DNA of 64,000 bases from Mercurialis annua (GCF_937616625.2 NC_065575.1:5215501-5279500); one strand, 5' to 3'. Shown: positions 12,482 through 24,199, counted from the stretch's first letter. The notes: generated from the sequence alone by a model not told the origin. Program-made: numbers and translations.

Positions 12482-12963
12482 CTCACTTATTTCATCATTA
12501 TGGGTTTTATAGCTTGAAAGGGATAAGGTCCATATTGGATCTCGACTTTTTTAAAAAGTTCAAATTGGAACTTCATGTTTGCTTATTCCCATAGGGAACT
12601 TAATGTATCAAAAAAATGACAAAACTGGACCTTATTTTAAGAAACTCGAAAAATCTGTTAGAGAATATGTGTGTTGGATTTAAAGGTAACTGAAATAGCA
12701 AGAAATAAGACACTGACTTGGACATGATGATCCAAACGTTAAATTTTGCAAAAGGCAAATTGGACCTTGATAAAAAAATAACACATTGGTTTGTGAAAAA
12801 CAATAAATGTACAATAAAAAGTATAACTATATATTTTTAGTAAAATGCAATAATAAAACTACATAACTGCTTTAGATGTTTATATATAGTGGATTTTTTT
12901 TAAAGACACATAGTCGTCTTTTTAGATTATCACGCTGCATTAGGCAACTATCACCATTAAGTT

Positions 12964-13556
12964 CAAATACTACCTGCCCAAAAAGAACATCAGCTCAAAA
13001 CAAATTTTACTTATTACTTAATTTTTTTGGTACCTTATTACTTTTAGAGCATCCACAATGCATGTCCAATGAGAGTCTAATAGACTCTAGCATTAGACCC
13101 ACATACATTGCGGAATGTCTAATACATTAAACCGTCTAGTCTGCACTAGACGGTTTTATACGGGCCAAATACTACCTGCCCAAAAAGAACATCAGCTCAA
13201 AACAAATTTTACTTATTACTTAATTAATTTTGGTACCTTATTACTTTTAGGGCATCCATAATGCATGTCTAATGAGAGTCTAATAGACTCTAGCATTAGA
13301 CCCACATGCATTGCGGAATGTCTAATACATTAAATTGTCTAGTCTTCACTAGATAGTTTTATATGGGCCAAATTTTATTTATTTTTTGAATGTTAAAACC
13401 TGTTCTTTTACACGTGGATCCTACATTAATATATATTTTAGAGTCTGACCATTGTGAAAGATGTGAAAGAGAGTCTAATAAAAAGAAGTCTAAGAAAGTG
13501 ATGACGTGCGAGGCATATTAGTCTCATTTTGGGTCTAACCATTTTAGATGCCCTAA
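12964..13556. repeat. MITE with a 202-base direct duplication across its edge
   Basis: A MITE with ends AGAGCATCCACAATG and CATTTTAGATGCCCT, containing GAGTCTAATAGACTC and the hairpin AAACCGTCTAGT...ACTAGACGGTTT, also lies on the other arm at 19905-20214. Here the flank plus one MITE end is present twice (12964-13165 and 13166-13369, period 202). The second copy is slightly diverged. Confidence 0.65.
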
Positions 13557-13869
13557 AGTCCACCTCATTTATTCTGTAACAGACGTTTAGGCTCCGTGAT
13601 AAAAGGATACAATCCCCTTTTAAAACGATGAGTTACAATTAGGGAAAAGAATATGAAGTCACAATTTGAACTTTTATAGAAGTTGAGGGTCTAGTTTGGA
13701 CTTATCCCTAACCAAAAAAAATAGGCCATATTTCATTAAAAGCCAAAAGTTACTAAACCTTCATAAAGAGGTGAAAATTACCCAAGTCTTTAGGAGCATC
13801 GTCAACAACTTCAGCAGGTTGATCAGTTCCCATACTTTCTAAGCATGCTCCTTGGCAACTCATAAATTT

Positions 13870-14260
13870 CTGCAAACTGTTCATAAAGAAAAAACATTAA
13901 ACTATAAGAATATTTCTATAAGAATATTAAAAGAAACAAATTAATGATGCACTCAAACTCATGCGCTCTTATGACATTATAAAACTCTCACCTGAACATG
14001 AAAGTAAATAAAACCGCTATGACATTCTATTGTGTTAGTAATTTGGTGATGGAAAAGATTTGATCTTCATTTAATGAAATGATATGAAATGACAATGTCC
14101 GAGAAAAGATGGCCTTCATAATGTGCAGGTTAACATAGTTTTGAAATTAAAAATCCTCACTGTGGCCAAACACAAACGGGACATTAAATTCTTCAGGAGC
14201 AGCATAACAAACTAAATTACACCTAATGCAAAATGAAATTTAACAGGAAAACTTATGATA
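13870..14260 (-). other. Intron of the GT18-like relic
   Basis: No separate feature was seen. It is clearly similar in reverse complement to 19195-19590 and to 18100-18470. Confidence 0.5.
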
Positions 14261-14769
14261 CTTGCATGTCACACTGATTAAGTACCGGAAGTTTATTCAA
14301 AACACACGACTGTCCATTCGACTTGCCAGCTGAATCACAGGACTTGCCTTGCCTATCAATAAGTGATGATAAATTCATTAGGAGTAAGCTCCAATTCATC
14401 AAATCATCCGCTAAAAAGGAAACTAATGTCACCTTCCTAACCCACCTTCCAATGACTATCGGAAGTCTGATAAGGCTTTAAGAGAAACTAGTCTTGCTTC
14501 TAGCTGTGTATAATTGGCAGCTGTTACGGTCAACATGCAATAGATAAAAAAGAAACTTCTTAGTGTAATGGGAACAGGAAATAATATAAAAACACAAAAT
14601 ATACTACCACACTAGTAAGAACTGCAAGATGCCAACCCATATAAACAATCAAGAGAAAAAGAAAGAAGAGTGTTTAAATTTGAACAGAATAGGAAATTTT
14701 TTGGAGATCAAAAGCACAAAGATTCCATGAAAGACAAGCACAGAGTAGGAAAGAAAATACAAAGAGTGA

Positions 14770-15080
14770 TAAGCACTTATTGAGCACTACCCATCTTCCA
14801 CTTTTACGTCAGGGCCTTCATGTTCCATTTAACCAAACCCTCATACCCGAGAAGTGCAATCTAAGGGGGAGAGAGAGCTATGCTTATTGTTACAGAGCAT
14901 TTTCAAGGAACACTCAAATCTGAAATGCAGAGAGTGATGGTTATCAAAGCACTTAACTCTATCTTCCACTATTACGCCAGGGCCTTCGTATTCCATTTAA
15001 CCAAATGCTCACAATCCTATTAGTGCAATCTAAGAGGAAATAGAGCTATGCTTATTGTTGCAAAGCATTTTCAAGGAACA
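14770..15080. repeat. Two diverged direct repeats near the inner edge of the left arm
   Basis: TCTTCCACTTTTACG, CAGGGCCTTC and CCATTTAACC occur at about 14798-14833 and, diverged, at 14970-15004. Each is followed by GTGCAATCTAAG and then GAGCTATGCTTATTGTT. The same pair occurs inverted at about 18480-18700. Confidence 0.55.
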
Positions 15081-16129
15081 ATCAATTCCAACATTTAGTT
15101 ATTCTCTTTCTATGACTTCTGCCTATGGTGGACCTATGCATAGTATAAGCTACTGCATCATACGACAGATCCAAATCAGGGACATTATTTCCTAACAATT
15201 CTCTTATCTTCCATTACCCAATGCCATTCTGCTATTGTTTATTTATTGAATAAATAAGCCAAACAAATTAGTCCCCAAGGCAGAGATCAAGCCCTCTACC
15301 CATCCTTTAACTCGGAGAAAATATTTTAAACTAAAATACCCAGATCACCTTCTCAATTACTTGATTAGGGGAGAGAGAGAGGGAGATAGAGAGAAAACAT
15401 CAATAAGAAGATCTTACCACACTCTCAGAATTACGGCAACACCTCTCAGCATAGAATTCAAAAATATTTGCATAAGTTCCTGAAACATTAAAACGTGGAA
15501 GCTGGTTATCCACACAAAGATGTATGATGGTAGCCTTGAAATCAGAGTGAAGTGCTATTTTTCTTATTTCAAGTTTTCCAAGAAATTTCCGGTATAAATT
15601 AATAATTAGAACCTGTTAGAAATACCCTCAGAAATAGCAATCTATTATCCAATTGCAAGTAATTTATACATTTTTCGTACAATCTGTCCATATTAATTAT
15701 GCATTCCAATTGAAAATTGACTTTAAAACTTATGCATGCCCTTCTTACTGTAATCGTCTACAAGAATGATTTTTGTCATTCATAATTGTACATTGTTTAA
15801 ATAGTCAGCTTAGCTGTGTTCAAAGCTTTTTATGACACATAGCATAAGGAGAAAATCAGAAGGAAGTAGACACCTGCAGTAACTGGCTTGGCTATTTTCA
15901 GCTTCATAACTTCTTCGTCTTGTGTCTGCACAATAAATTCAAGAAATGAGTACTCGTTTGCAGTTTACTGACAAAATCAAATCAATGCAACAAAGCCGTG
16001 TAGCTGTTAATAGAATACTCTTGCAGGATTGAAGCAGCATGAAACACAGAATTCATTATAGGACAGCAGCGAGACTGAGAATCCACGGATAAAGCATCAT
16101 GCACATTGCCTGTAATACAAATGTAAGAT

Positions 16130-16910
16130 TGTAGTGAATTTGAATGTCCAAATACAGTAAGAGTTTGTTTTGCAGTTCGGGATTTATTCTACTGTTATCC
16201 AAAGTGAGTCAAATATGCATTTGACATCCATCATTGCACATTCATGCATTTACATATCTCCTTTACGATCTCTTGCCCAGAACATAGGTTTTTTCAATTC
16301 ATGTTTTAAGTTCTAACTGATGCAACTGCATCCTACCTGCTGACACTATTTGTATTCAGATTCAGACAGAGACATGATATTAGCTGTATTAGAAAAACAA
16401 GTGTTCTAACTAATGCATAAATGTTCCATATTGCACAGAGAGTTGCACATAAATTTAGTGACTTAAGACTTCAACTCAGAAGAAATAAAAAGGTTTTTCT
16501 AATTTTTCATAAGGTTCATCTTGCTTAACAGGTTTCAACGAATCTAAAGAAACAGCTGCTAGACATAATCCAATCAGCAATCTTGTTCTACAATTGTCAC
16601 ATCTATTTCAAAATTAACAACCTCTGCTTTGGAGTTGAAATACATCTATTATCCATAAGAAATTGAATTCTTTAATAATAAAAAAAATGGCAATTGGTAC
16701 CTGATTCATGTAATTCCAGGTAAAATTGAAGGATGAGCAGATGGAAGAGTAAACATTGTGCATTTAATCCCTAGGTTGACATGCTTTTCCTTCTTATTCG
16801 CAAGATAGAAAACAAGATAAATTAGGTTTTTATTTGACAGAAAAGTTTCTGTTAGATCTTTGCCGGATATTAACCGTTCCTAAAATCCATGTATTGTACA
16901 CTGAACAAAG
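16130..16910. other. Centre of the inverted duplication, no gene seen
   Basis: Single-copy-looking sequence between the arms. It may hold upstream introns of the GT18-like relic on the minus strand, but no further exon could be supported. Confidence 0.35.
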
Positions 16911-16913
16911 ATG

Positions 16914-17305
16914 GGTTAATGTACAAAAATGGCCTTAATGTTTACTTTGTGGCTCATTTGGCTCTCTAATATTTTTCGAGTCTCAAAAATGACCCTAACA
17001 TTACCAATGTGGAACAAATATACCATCCGTCTAACGGTAGCTTCTTCGGACATTAATTCGGCTGATGTGACATGCAATTATCCGTTGCCCTAATATTTTT
17101 CGACTCTCAAAAATGGCCATAACGTTATTAAAGTGGAATAAATATAACCCGAACGTTATCAAAGTGGAATAAATATACCTTCCGTCTAGCGGTAGATGGT
17201 ATATTTGTTCCACTTTAATAAGATTATAGTCATTTTTGAGATTCTAAAAACATTAGGAGCCCATGTGAACCATACAGTAAACATTAGGGTCATTTTATAC
17301 CTTAT
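16914..17305. repeat. Inverted-repeat element (MITE-like)
   Basis: Blocks such as CTCAAAAATGACCCTAACAT and CAAATATACCATCCGTCTA on the left are matched by complements on the right (TAGATGGTATATTTGTTCCA, CATTAGGGTCATTTT). Internal direct copies (CTCAAAAATGGCCATAACGT; AAAGTGGAATAAATATA twice) show local duplication. Open frames here are shadows of the repeat. Confidence 0.55.
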
Positions 17306-17346
17306 CATTAAAAATTTCCAAAAAAAAAAGAAAAAATTAAAAAATC

Positions 17347-17470
17347 AATTCACCCCCTCAACTTGGCATGACAGATCAAAATAGCTCAAATTTACAAAAT
17401 CGGATCATACAAACGCACTAATATGCCAAACCCGATCACACACCCTCCCCGCCATCGTCCCTGCGTTTAT
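17347..17470. repeat. Orphan end similar to the foldback terminal repeat
   Basis: TCAATTCACCCCCTCAACTT followed by GGCA matches the terminal repeats of the foldback elements at 31301 and 50704. After a short stretch the similarity stops, and no matching right end was found nearby. It is either a solo end or a related, differently built element. Confidence 0.5.
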
Positions 17471-17980
17471 AACACAGTCTCCCCTAACAAATGGAAAGGG
17501 TTAAAAATAATTTTTAATATTTACCCTATTCATTAATTTAATGTTTGATAATTTTTAACTATCTATTTAATCCATATAATTTAAAAACTTTGTATATTAT
17601 TTTAAAATTTTATTTAAAAATATAGAAACTTTATTACACTTTTTATGTATTTTTTATATTTTTTACAACACCAAAATTTAAATGGCAAACCCCAATCATC
17701 TTCTCCCATTCTTCTCAAATCCACTCCCTATGCAAAATACCCACATGCCGAATCGACATAGTATCAAACAATGTTCTTTCTGTAACCAAAAATATGGATG
17801 CTTATCGGCCATATCAGCCGGTACGTGCTGATCTATGAAATTATGTTTACATATATATTGCTGAAGTTTTCCTGCACCAGAAATCCCCACAAAGAACATT
17901 TTTTGTGATGTTTGAAGAGAGGTGAATTCCTGTCGGTGAGTTTACGAAGGTAAATTATGCATTCGATATAGGCAGCTTTA
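17471..17980. other. AT-rich spacer, no gene supported
   Basis: AT-rich at 17500-17680, then a more balanced stretch (17690-17900) with a 67-codon minus-strand open frame that has no recognisable motif and no copy elsewhere. It is not called as a gene. Confidence 0.3.
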
Positions 17981-17989
17981 TTGAGTATT

Positions 17990-18480
17990 AACTGTGTTAT
18001 ACTGTGTCAATTTGATAAGTTAGGCAAGTCCTGTGATTCAGTTTGCAAGTCGAATGGACAGTCATGTGTTTTGAATAAACTTCTGCTACTTAATCAGTGT
18101 TAAATTCCATTTTGCATTAGGTGTAATTAAGTTTGTTATGCTGCTCCTGAAAGGTTTAATGTCCCGTTTGTGTTTGGATTTTTAATTTCAAAACTATTTT
18201 ATCTGCACATTATGAAGCTCATCTCTTCTCGGACATTTTCATTTCATACCATCCAATTAAATGAAGATCAATCTTTTTCCATCACGAAATTACTAGATAA
18301 ACACAATTGAATGTCATAACAGTTTTATTTACTTTCATGTTTTAAGAAGCGCATGAGTTTGAGTGCATCATTAATTTGCAAGTTTTATATTCTAATAGAA
18401 ATATTCTTATAGTTTAATGTTTTTTCTTTATGAACAATTTGCAGAAATTTATGAGCAATTGGTTAAATGCAATACGAAGG
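17990..18480 (+). repeat. Partial extra copy of a GT18-like exon and following intron
   Basis: Translates as SCDSVCKSNGQSCVLNKLLL and ends in a stop after LNQC at the exon edge. It repeats 19104-19595 directly, including the intron and the start of the next exon (AAATTTATGAGC). It joins at about 18475 to sequence matching the region before the main copy. This is a tandem duplication inside the right arm. Confidence 0.6.
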
Positions 18481-19103
18481 CCCTGTCGTAATAGTGGAAG
18501 ATAGAGTTATAGTGCTCTTAAGTGCTTTGATAACCATCACTCTCTGCATTTCGGATTTGAGTGTTCCTTGAAAATGCTCTGTAACAATAAGCATAGCTCT
18601 CTCTCCCCCTTAGATTGCACTTATCGGATTGTAAGGGTTTGGTTAAATGGAATATGAAGGCCCTGACGTAAAAGTGGAAGATGGATAGTGCTCAATAAGT
18701 TTTTGTCACTCTTTGCATTTTCTTTCCTACTCTGTGCTTTTCTTTCATGGAATCTTTGTGCTTTGATCTCCAAAAATTGTCCTATTCTGTTCAAATATAA
18801 ACACTCTTCTTTCTTTTTCTCTTGATTGTTTATATGGGTTGGCATCTCGCAGTTCTTACTAGTGTGGTAGTATGTTTTGTGTTTTAGTATTATTTCCTGG
18901 TCCCATAACACCAAAAAGTTTTTTATTATCTATTGCATGTTGACTGTAACAGCTGCCAATTATACACAGCTAGAAGCAAGACTGGTTGGCATTAATGTAG
19001 TCGTTGGAAGGTGGGTTAGGAAGGTGATATTAGTTTCCTTTTTAGCGAATGATTTGATGAATTGGAGCCTACTCCTAATGAATTTATCATCACTTATTGA
19101 TAG

Positions 19104-21399
19104 GCAAGCCGAGTCCTGTGATTCAGCTTGCAAGTTGAATGGACAGCCATGTGTTTTGAATAAACTTCTGGTACTTAATCAGTGTGACAAGCAAGTATCA
19201 TAAGTTTTTCTGTTATATTCCATTTTGCATTAGGTGTAACTAAGTTTGTTATGCTGCTCCTGAAGGATTTAATGTCCCGTTTGTGTTTGGCCACAGTGAG
19301 GATTTTTAATTTCAAAACTATGTTATCCTGCACATTATGAAGGCCATCTTTTTTCGGACATTGTCATTTCATATCATCTAATTAAATGAAAACCAAATTT
19401 TTCCATCACCAAATTACTAGATAAACACAATTGAATGTCATAGTAGTTTTATTTACCTTCATGTTCAGGTGAGAGTTTTATTATGTCATAAGAGCGCATG
19501 AGTTTGAGTGCATCATTAATTTGTTTCCCTTTATATTCTAATAGAAATATTCTTATAGTTTAATGTCTTTTCTTTATGAACAGTTTGCAGAAATTTATGA
19601 GTTGCAAAGGAGCATGCTTAGAAAGTATGGGAAGTGATCAACCTGCTGAAGTTGCTAACGATGCTCCTAAACACTCGGTATTTTTCGTCTCTTTATGAAG
19701 TTTTAGTAACTTTTGGCTTTTAATGAAATATGGCCTATTTCATTAGGTTAGGGATAAGTCCAAATTGGACCCTCAACTTCTATGAAAAGTTCAAATTGTG
19801 ACTTCATATTCTTTTCCATAATTGTAACTCATCCTTTTAAAAGAGGATTGGATCCTATAATAACAGAGCTTAAACCTCTGTAACAGAATAAATGAGGTGG
19901 ACTTAAGGGCATCTAAAATGGTTAGACCCAAAATGAGACTAATATGTTTCGCACGTCATCACTTCTTTAAGACTTCTTTTTATTAGACTCTCTTTCACAT
20001 ATTTCATAATGGTTAGACTCTAAAATATATATTAATGTAGGATGCACATGTAAAAGAACAGGTTTTAACATTGAAAAGATAAATAAAATTTGGCCCACAT
20101 AAAACCGTCTAGTGTAGACTAGACGGTTTGATGTATTAGACATTCCGCAATGCATGTGGGTCTAATGCTAGAGTCTATTAGACTCTCATTGGACATGCAT
20201 TGTGGATGCCCTAAAAGTAATAAGGTACCAAAAAAATTAAGTAATAAGTAAAATTTGTTTTGAGCTGATGTTCTTTTTGAGCAGGTAGTATTTGAACTTA
20301 ATGGTCATAGTTGCCTAATGCAGTGTGATAATCTAAAAACACAACTATGTGTCTTTAAAAAAATTCCAGTATATATAAACATCTAAAACAGTTTTGTAGT
20401 TTTATTATTGCATTTTACTAAAAATATATAGTTATACTTTTAATTGTACATTTATCGTTTTTCACAAACCAATGTGTTATTTTTTTTATCAAGGTCCAGT
20501 TTGCCTTTTGCAAAATTTAACGTTTGGATCATCATGTCCAAGTCAGTGTCTTATTTGTTGCTATTTCAGCTACCTTTAAATCCAACACACATGTACTCTC
20601 ACAATTTTTTTTGAGTTTCTGTTAAAGTAAGGTCCAATTTTGTCATTTTTTGATACATTAAGTTCCTTATGGGAATAAGCAAACATGAAGTTCTAATTTG
20701 AAGTTTTTAAAAAAGTCAAGATCCAATTCTAAGCTATAAAATCATAATGATGAAAGGTGTTCTTTAGCAGCTATCATCCGTGCATTAGAAAGTCCTAGGA
20801 ATTATTTTGCTCTTAATAACTCATTCGGGGGTGCGAATACTACTTCATATCTAGGTGTGCCTATTTCATGGTATCAAATTTTTGAAATTTGTGTAATAGT
20901 TCATGTTTGTTAAGTCGTGAAAGATGGATGTATTGTATTTTAAGGGTTGTCCTTACAAGATCCTCGTGTTCATGTATGCGTAATTATTTGTTGTTGAAGT
21001 GCATATTATACTATTTTCTTTCTTGGTTTTAGGATTCCAAAGAATCAAAAATTGTTAGGAACGGGACAATTATATATGTGATAAAGGAAATAGAAATGCT
21101 GAAACAGAAAAGGGAAACACTATTTTTTCACAGATATAAGTTATAAATATAAAAGTTTCAGATTTTTATAAGTATTTCGAAAACAGAAATAAAACGCCTA
21201 AATAGTGCTCGATTATTTTCCTTGCAACATAGAGGGAGAATGTCTCTTAAATAAGTTATTTTCAAAGTGTGCTTCATATCAACTGTTTCACCTTTTATTT
21301 TTACAGAACTCAGGAGCATGCTTGTACACTCGAACACAGTCGATGCTTTCCTGTGATGGTTCACATCGGCATACCAGGCAAATTTGTCCATGTGCATAA
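19104..21399 (+). pseudogene. GT18/MGAT5-like C-terminal exons, right arm
   Basis: Three exons splice in one frame: 19104-19194 (SCDSACKLNGQPCVLNKLLV), 19591-19677 (KFMSCKGACLESMGSDQPAE) and 21307-21399 (ACLYTRTQSMLSCDGSHRHT then RQICPCA and stop). Junctions are GT-AG and phases agree, so this arm keeps the better version; the left arm has a stop before ICPCA. The Cys-rich end resembles the C-terminus of GT18 MGAT5-like glycosyltransferases. An open segment at 21034-21120, after a TTTTAG, could be an alternative exon. The exons seen at 15.4-16.1 kb have no partner here, and no start or catalytic domain is present, so it is a 5'-truncated fragment. The frame may simply not have had time to break. 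Confidence 0.5.
19905..20214. repeat. MITE, single copy on the right arm
   Basis: The ends are inverted: AGGGCATCTAAAATGG on the left and CATTGTGGATGCCCT on the right. It contains the hairpin ACCGTCTAGTGTAGACTAGA and GAGTCTATTAGACTC. Its partner is at 13.05-13.56 kb. It must predate the inverted duplication. Confidence 0.65.
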
Positions 21400-21520
21400 T
21401 GTCTGCTTTGTAACCGGTAAGTGTTGGTTCCTCCTGTATGTCAGATGCTGATTTGAGAGTTTCATTGCATGTAGCACCATAATTTCTCTGTACCAACCAT
21501 CATTAGTAACTACTTGAAAA

Positions 21521-21715
21521 GTGCCAATGCTGCAACATTCATGGTGGATTTTCCTAATTCCTTTTTGTCTTCTGGCAAAAGAAGAAGGATTTTTTTATGA
21601 CCGTGAATATTACACGAGTCCTTCGGATCATGTGGACCGAGACTGGCTTAATAACTCCCCGCCGGGGCTTTCCACTTCAATACGGACTATGCAAGTCCAT
21701 ATAGAAATGGAATCC
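21521..21715 (+). other. Exon-like open block after the GT18-like relic
   Basis: One frame reads on through YDREYYTSPSDHVDRDW and then WLNNSPPGL. The same residues, with one Pro to Ser change, can be read on the left arm (11420-11480, minus strand), where the frame has a nearby upstream stop. It may be an exon of an unrecognised gene or part of the 3' region. No family was recognised. Confidence 0.25.
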
Positions 21716-22199
21716 GAATCACTTAACTTTTTTTCGTTCATAACTTATGTGTTTCTCTTATTTATGGTTCCCAATTTTTGTGCAGGAGAACTGTTTTTTC
21801 AGGAAGATGACTTTCAGTCAATTTTGTATTGGAATTTACTAGCAAGGTAGTTCAATTTATAGAGGAAAAAAAGAAAATGAAGAATCTTCTATATATGTTC
21901 GTGAAATGTCAAAGAATATGAAGGTTATAGTTTCTTTGTGAGAAGGATTCAAACGTCGATAGTCATGTAGTTTGATCGTTGGAGATGAAATGTGCCCTTT
22001 ATGTTTAAATTAGGGAGTCTATAGTGTTTCAGAATTCAGGCTGCAGCTTGGTAGACATAAAAACAGAGTTTAAATATAGATGATGTCTAGGATTACTTTT
22101 TTGTTTGTTTTAGTAATTCTATTTTGTTTTATAATTTTATAGAAATTTATTTGAATTTCACAGAACTATATTTTTTTTTTTGGCTTAATATATTGTTTG

Positions 22200-22965
22200 A
22201 CTCCTAAACTTGTATTCATTTATGCATTTGACCTCTAAATTTTACTTTTGAAAAAGAGAATAAAGTACAAATGCGTTCATGTGGCGAAAAATGCTGACTA
22301 GGCTGCCATCTAGCTAGAGATATACATATAAAGTAATATTAGGTTTAATTTGATTTTTGATTTAACCGAAATAGAAGAATAAATTGTTCTTTAAAAAAAA
22401 TTAATAATTAATAATTTTAATTTTAAAAATCAAATCTAAATTGAATTGTAATTTATTATACATATAACATTTAAACATAAAATATATTAGTATTTTAAAA
22501 ATAATTATACTTTAAAAAATTATGATATATTTATATTTTTTTTTTACTTTATAAAATTAAAATGAAAATTGAAACCAAATCTTCAAAAAATTACAATTCA
22601 TAAACCTAGCCGAATTAGTTCGATCAGATTGGTTTTTCAGTTAATTTAGCTTAGTATTTTATTTTTTTAAAGTTGATTTAGTTGGATGCACAGGCATAGT
22701 TTTAATATAATAAAAAAAATTAATATGAGGAAAAGAGGCCTAAGTCTAGTAAAAAGTCACTAAAAACAGCTTGCCTATTGTCCAATTCTTTCAAATTTCA
22801 ACTGATAAAAAAAAAGGAAGCGAGTCGTCTTCTCTGTGAGGTATGGTGAAGCCTCAAACCCTAAGCACCAAACCAGCGGTAGTGACTCTGTAAGTTCCGG
22901 CAACGGCAAACCCTAAGAAAACGGCTTAAGCATCAATTTTCATCCTTCAAAATCAGACATTTACA
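22200..22965 (+). promoter_or_regulatory. Upstream region and leader of the right-arm short Deg-like gene
   Basis: Shares blocks with the regions before the other two short copies: a CATAAACCTAGCCGAATT-type block near 22605, a GGTTTTTCAGTTAATTTAG block, and the leader motif GGAAGCGAGTCGTC near 22817, which reappears inverted at about 63632. No clear TATA box could be fixed. Confidence 0.4.
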
Positions 22966-23840
22966 ATGGTAATACTCTCCTTTTTATTCTTCTTATTTCT
23001 AACTGCATTTTTACCTCCAACATATATGCTGTACATTGTTCTTAGTTTGTCTATATTATTATTAATCAACCTGTGCAGGATGCTGATTACGTCTTAAGCC
23101 CCCCAGAGCTGACTGCTTTAAATACTGAGCTTAAGAGCATTGTGTGGGTACTTAAATTATCTCTCCCATCTGACTATGAAATTCGAACTGTAAATACTTT
23201 TGCTACAGCTTTTTCAATTGATGAAAATGGACTGATAATGACTTCTGCCCATCTCTTTAGAAAACATGCATACCAGATTAGTGCTCGTAAGTTAAATGAT
23301 GATAAATTTTTGCATGAAGCTGAGGTGGTTGAGATAAAATCTAAATGGGACATTGCATTATTAAGAGTCAAGAATGTTTCTGATTGCAGCTTTGGGAGAC
23401 TCGCAACTGATAGTTCGTTACTTGTGGGGCAAAATGTTTTACATATTGGGCATTCGGGTAATTTCGTGGGTTCTTTTTTGGTTGGCAAAGTTGTATTTCC
23501 TTGTGTCCGTGTCCCGCTAGACAATCAAATTTGTAGGAATTACATTTGCACCGCATTGGATATCACACCTCGATATCGCATTATGGGCCATATATGGAAT
23601 ACTGATGTGTTGATGAAAGTTGATCAACACAACTATGCATTTGAGGGACAACTTCACCCTCAAATTCCCGTAATTCAAATTCGTGGTCTTGGGTTTACAA
23701 ATAGTTGTTCGGGTGGTCCGGTTTTTAACACTAAAGGGGAAATTGTGGGAATGATGTCAATGGGATATATGGATTTTGAAATTGCTATACACAGTAGTTT
23801 ATTTCAACAAGTCCTTAGCGAAATAGTAGAGGAAAAGTAG
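22966..23840 (+). CDS. Short HtrA/Deg-like serine protease, triad intact, tail truncated
   Basis: The ATG alone forms the first coding exon (22966-22968, donor GTAATA). The main exon runs 23079-23840 to a TAG, giving 254 residues. The catalytic residues are present: H59 in TSAH, D92 in WDIALLRV and S212 in SCSGGP. There is no PDZ domain. Against the copies at 9136 and 62448 it is shorter at both ends: it lacks about ten N-terminal residues and stops after EEK. In-frame TAGs at 23838 and again at the old exon end (about 23871) cut off the basic tail. It lies on the right arm of the inverted duplication, facing away from the centre. By its residues it is likely active; whether it is expressed cannot be told. 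Confidence 0.8.
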
Positions 23841-23988
23841 AGGGGAAATAGCAAACAAGATGGTGATTAGGTATGTTATAATTAATTTTTATTTATTATT
23901 ATTCTTATAGCAATTAATCTATTTGTTACTAATATTGGTTTACTTTGTTTTGTGATAGGCCGATGGTTTGAAGAGATATCGAATTTGA
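23841..23988 (+). pseudogene. Untranslated remnant of the tail exon of the right-arm short gene
   Basis: After the stop, the old exon reads on (AGG GGA AAT AGC AAA) to a second TAG at the donor. After an intron, a 30-base exon (23959-23988, after GTGATAG) would encode ADGLKRYRI and a stop. The equivalent 30-base exons are used in the copies at 9136 and 62448. Here they lie in the 3' UTR. Confidence 0.6.
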
Positions 23989-24199
23989 TTATAGAAGATG
24001 TGAAATTTAGCAGTTTGGAATTTCTTAACTTTTTACTTTTTGTTTAATTTTAATGTCAATATACTTATATTAGTTTGGTGATTATGCAAAGAAATATGAG
24101 AATGCAAACTATATTAGTTTGAGATTTATCAGCTTTTATTTTTGGCTTAACTTTGGTGTCAATTTCTTTGTTTTAGTTATGTGATTATGTAAAATTATC

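Larger units (their letters stand above)
8930..15080 (-). repeat. Left arm of a large inverted duplication
   Basis: In order from 15.1 kb down to 8.9 kb, this arm repeats in reverse complement the content of about 18.0-24.2 kb: GT18-like 3' exons, a MITE, the exon-like block near 11.4-11.7 kb, a shared upstream region, and a short Deg-like gene with its 3' flank. Arm limits are approximate. This arm also holds local duplications (11481-11696, 12398-12481, 12964-13369) absent from the other arm. Confidence 0.75.
11820..16109 (-). pseudogene. GT18/MGAT5-like C-terminal exons, left arm, damaged
   Basis: Exon-like blocks in order on the minus strand: 16019-16109, 15874-15925 (DEEVMKLKIAKPVTA), 15418-15479 (TYANIFEFYAERCC), 14262-14352 (SCDSAGKSNGQSC), 13782-13869 (KFMSCQGACLESMG, DQPAEV) and 11820-11894 (ACLYTRTQSMLSCDGSHRHT). 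The Cys-rich tail, with SC-GS followed in the other arm by ICPCA, resembles the end of GT18 (MGAT5-like) N-acetylglucosaminyltransferases; this assignment is from memory of the family. Damage: a stop replaces Gln just before the ICPCA end (AGG TAA, 11820-11825), block 13782-13869 is one base longer than its partner, which breaks the phase, and one Cys of the 14.3 kb exon is Gly. No 5' part with a catalytic domain was found, so this is probably a relic. Confidence 0.5.
18000..24190 (+). repeat. Right arm of a large inverted duplication
   Basis: Reverse-complement partner of about 8930-15080. Gene order and content match: GT18-like exons, MITE, exon-like block, AT-rich upstream region, and a short Deg-like gene with its 3' flank. 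The arms differ by many substitutions, private insertions and local duplications, so the event is not recent. Limits are approximate. Confidence 0.75.

Noticed and set aside
18877..19203. 108-codon frame as a stand-alone gene
   Set aside because: It joins intron sequence to the GT18-like exon at 19104; only the exon part is protein-like.
23174..23556. Minus-strand open frames opposite the right-arm Deg-like gene
   Set aside because: Shadow frames of the real gene; the same kind of shadow lies opposite the copies at 9136 and 62448.
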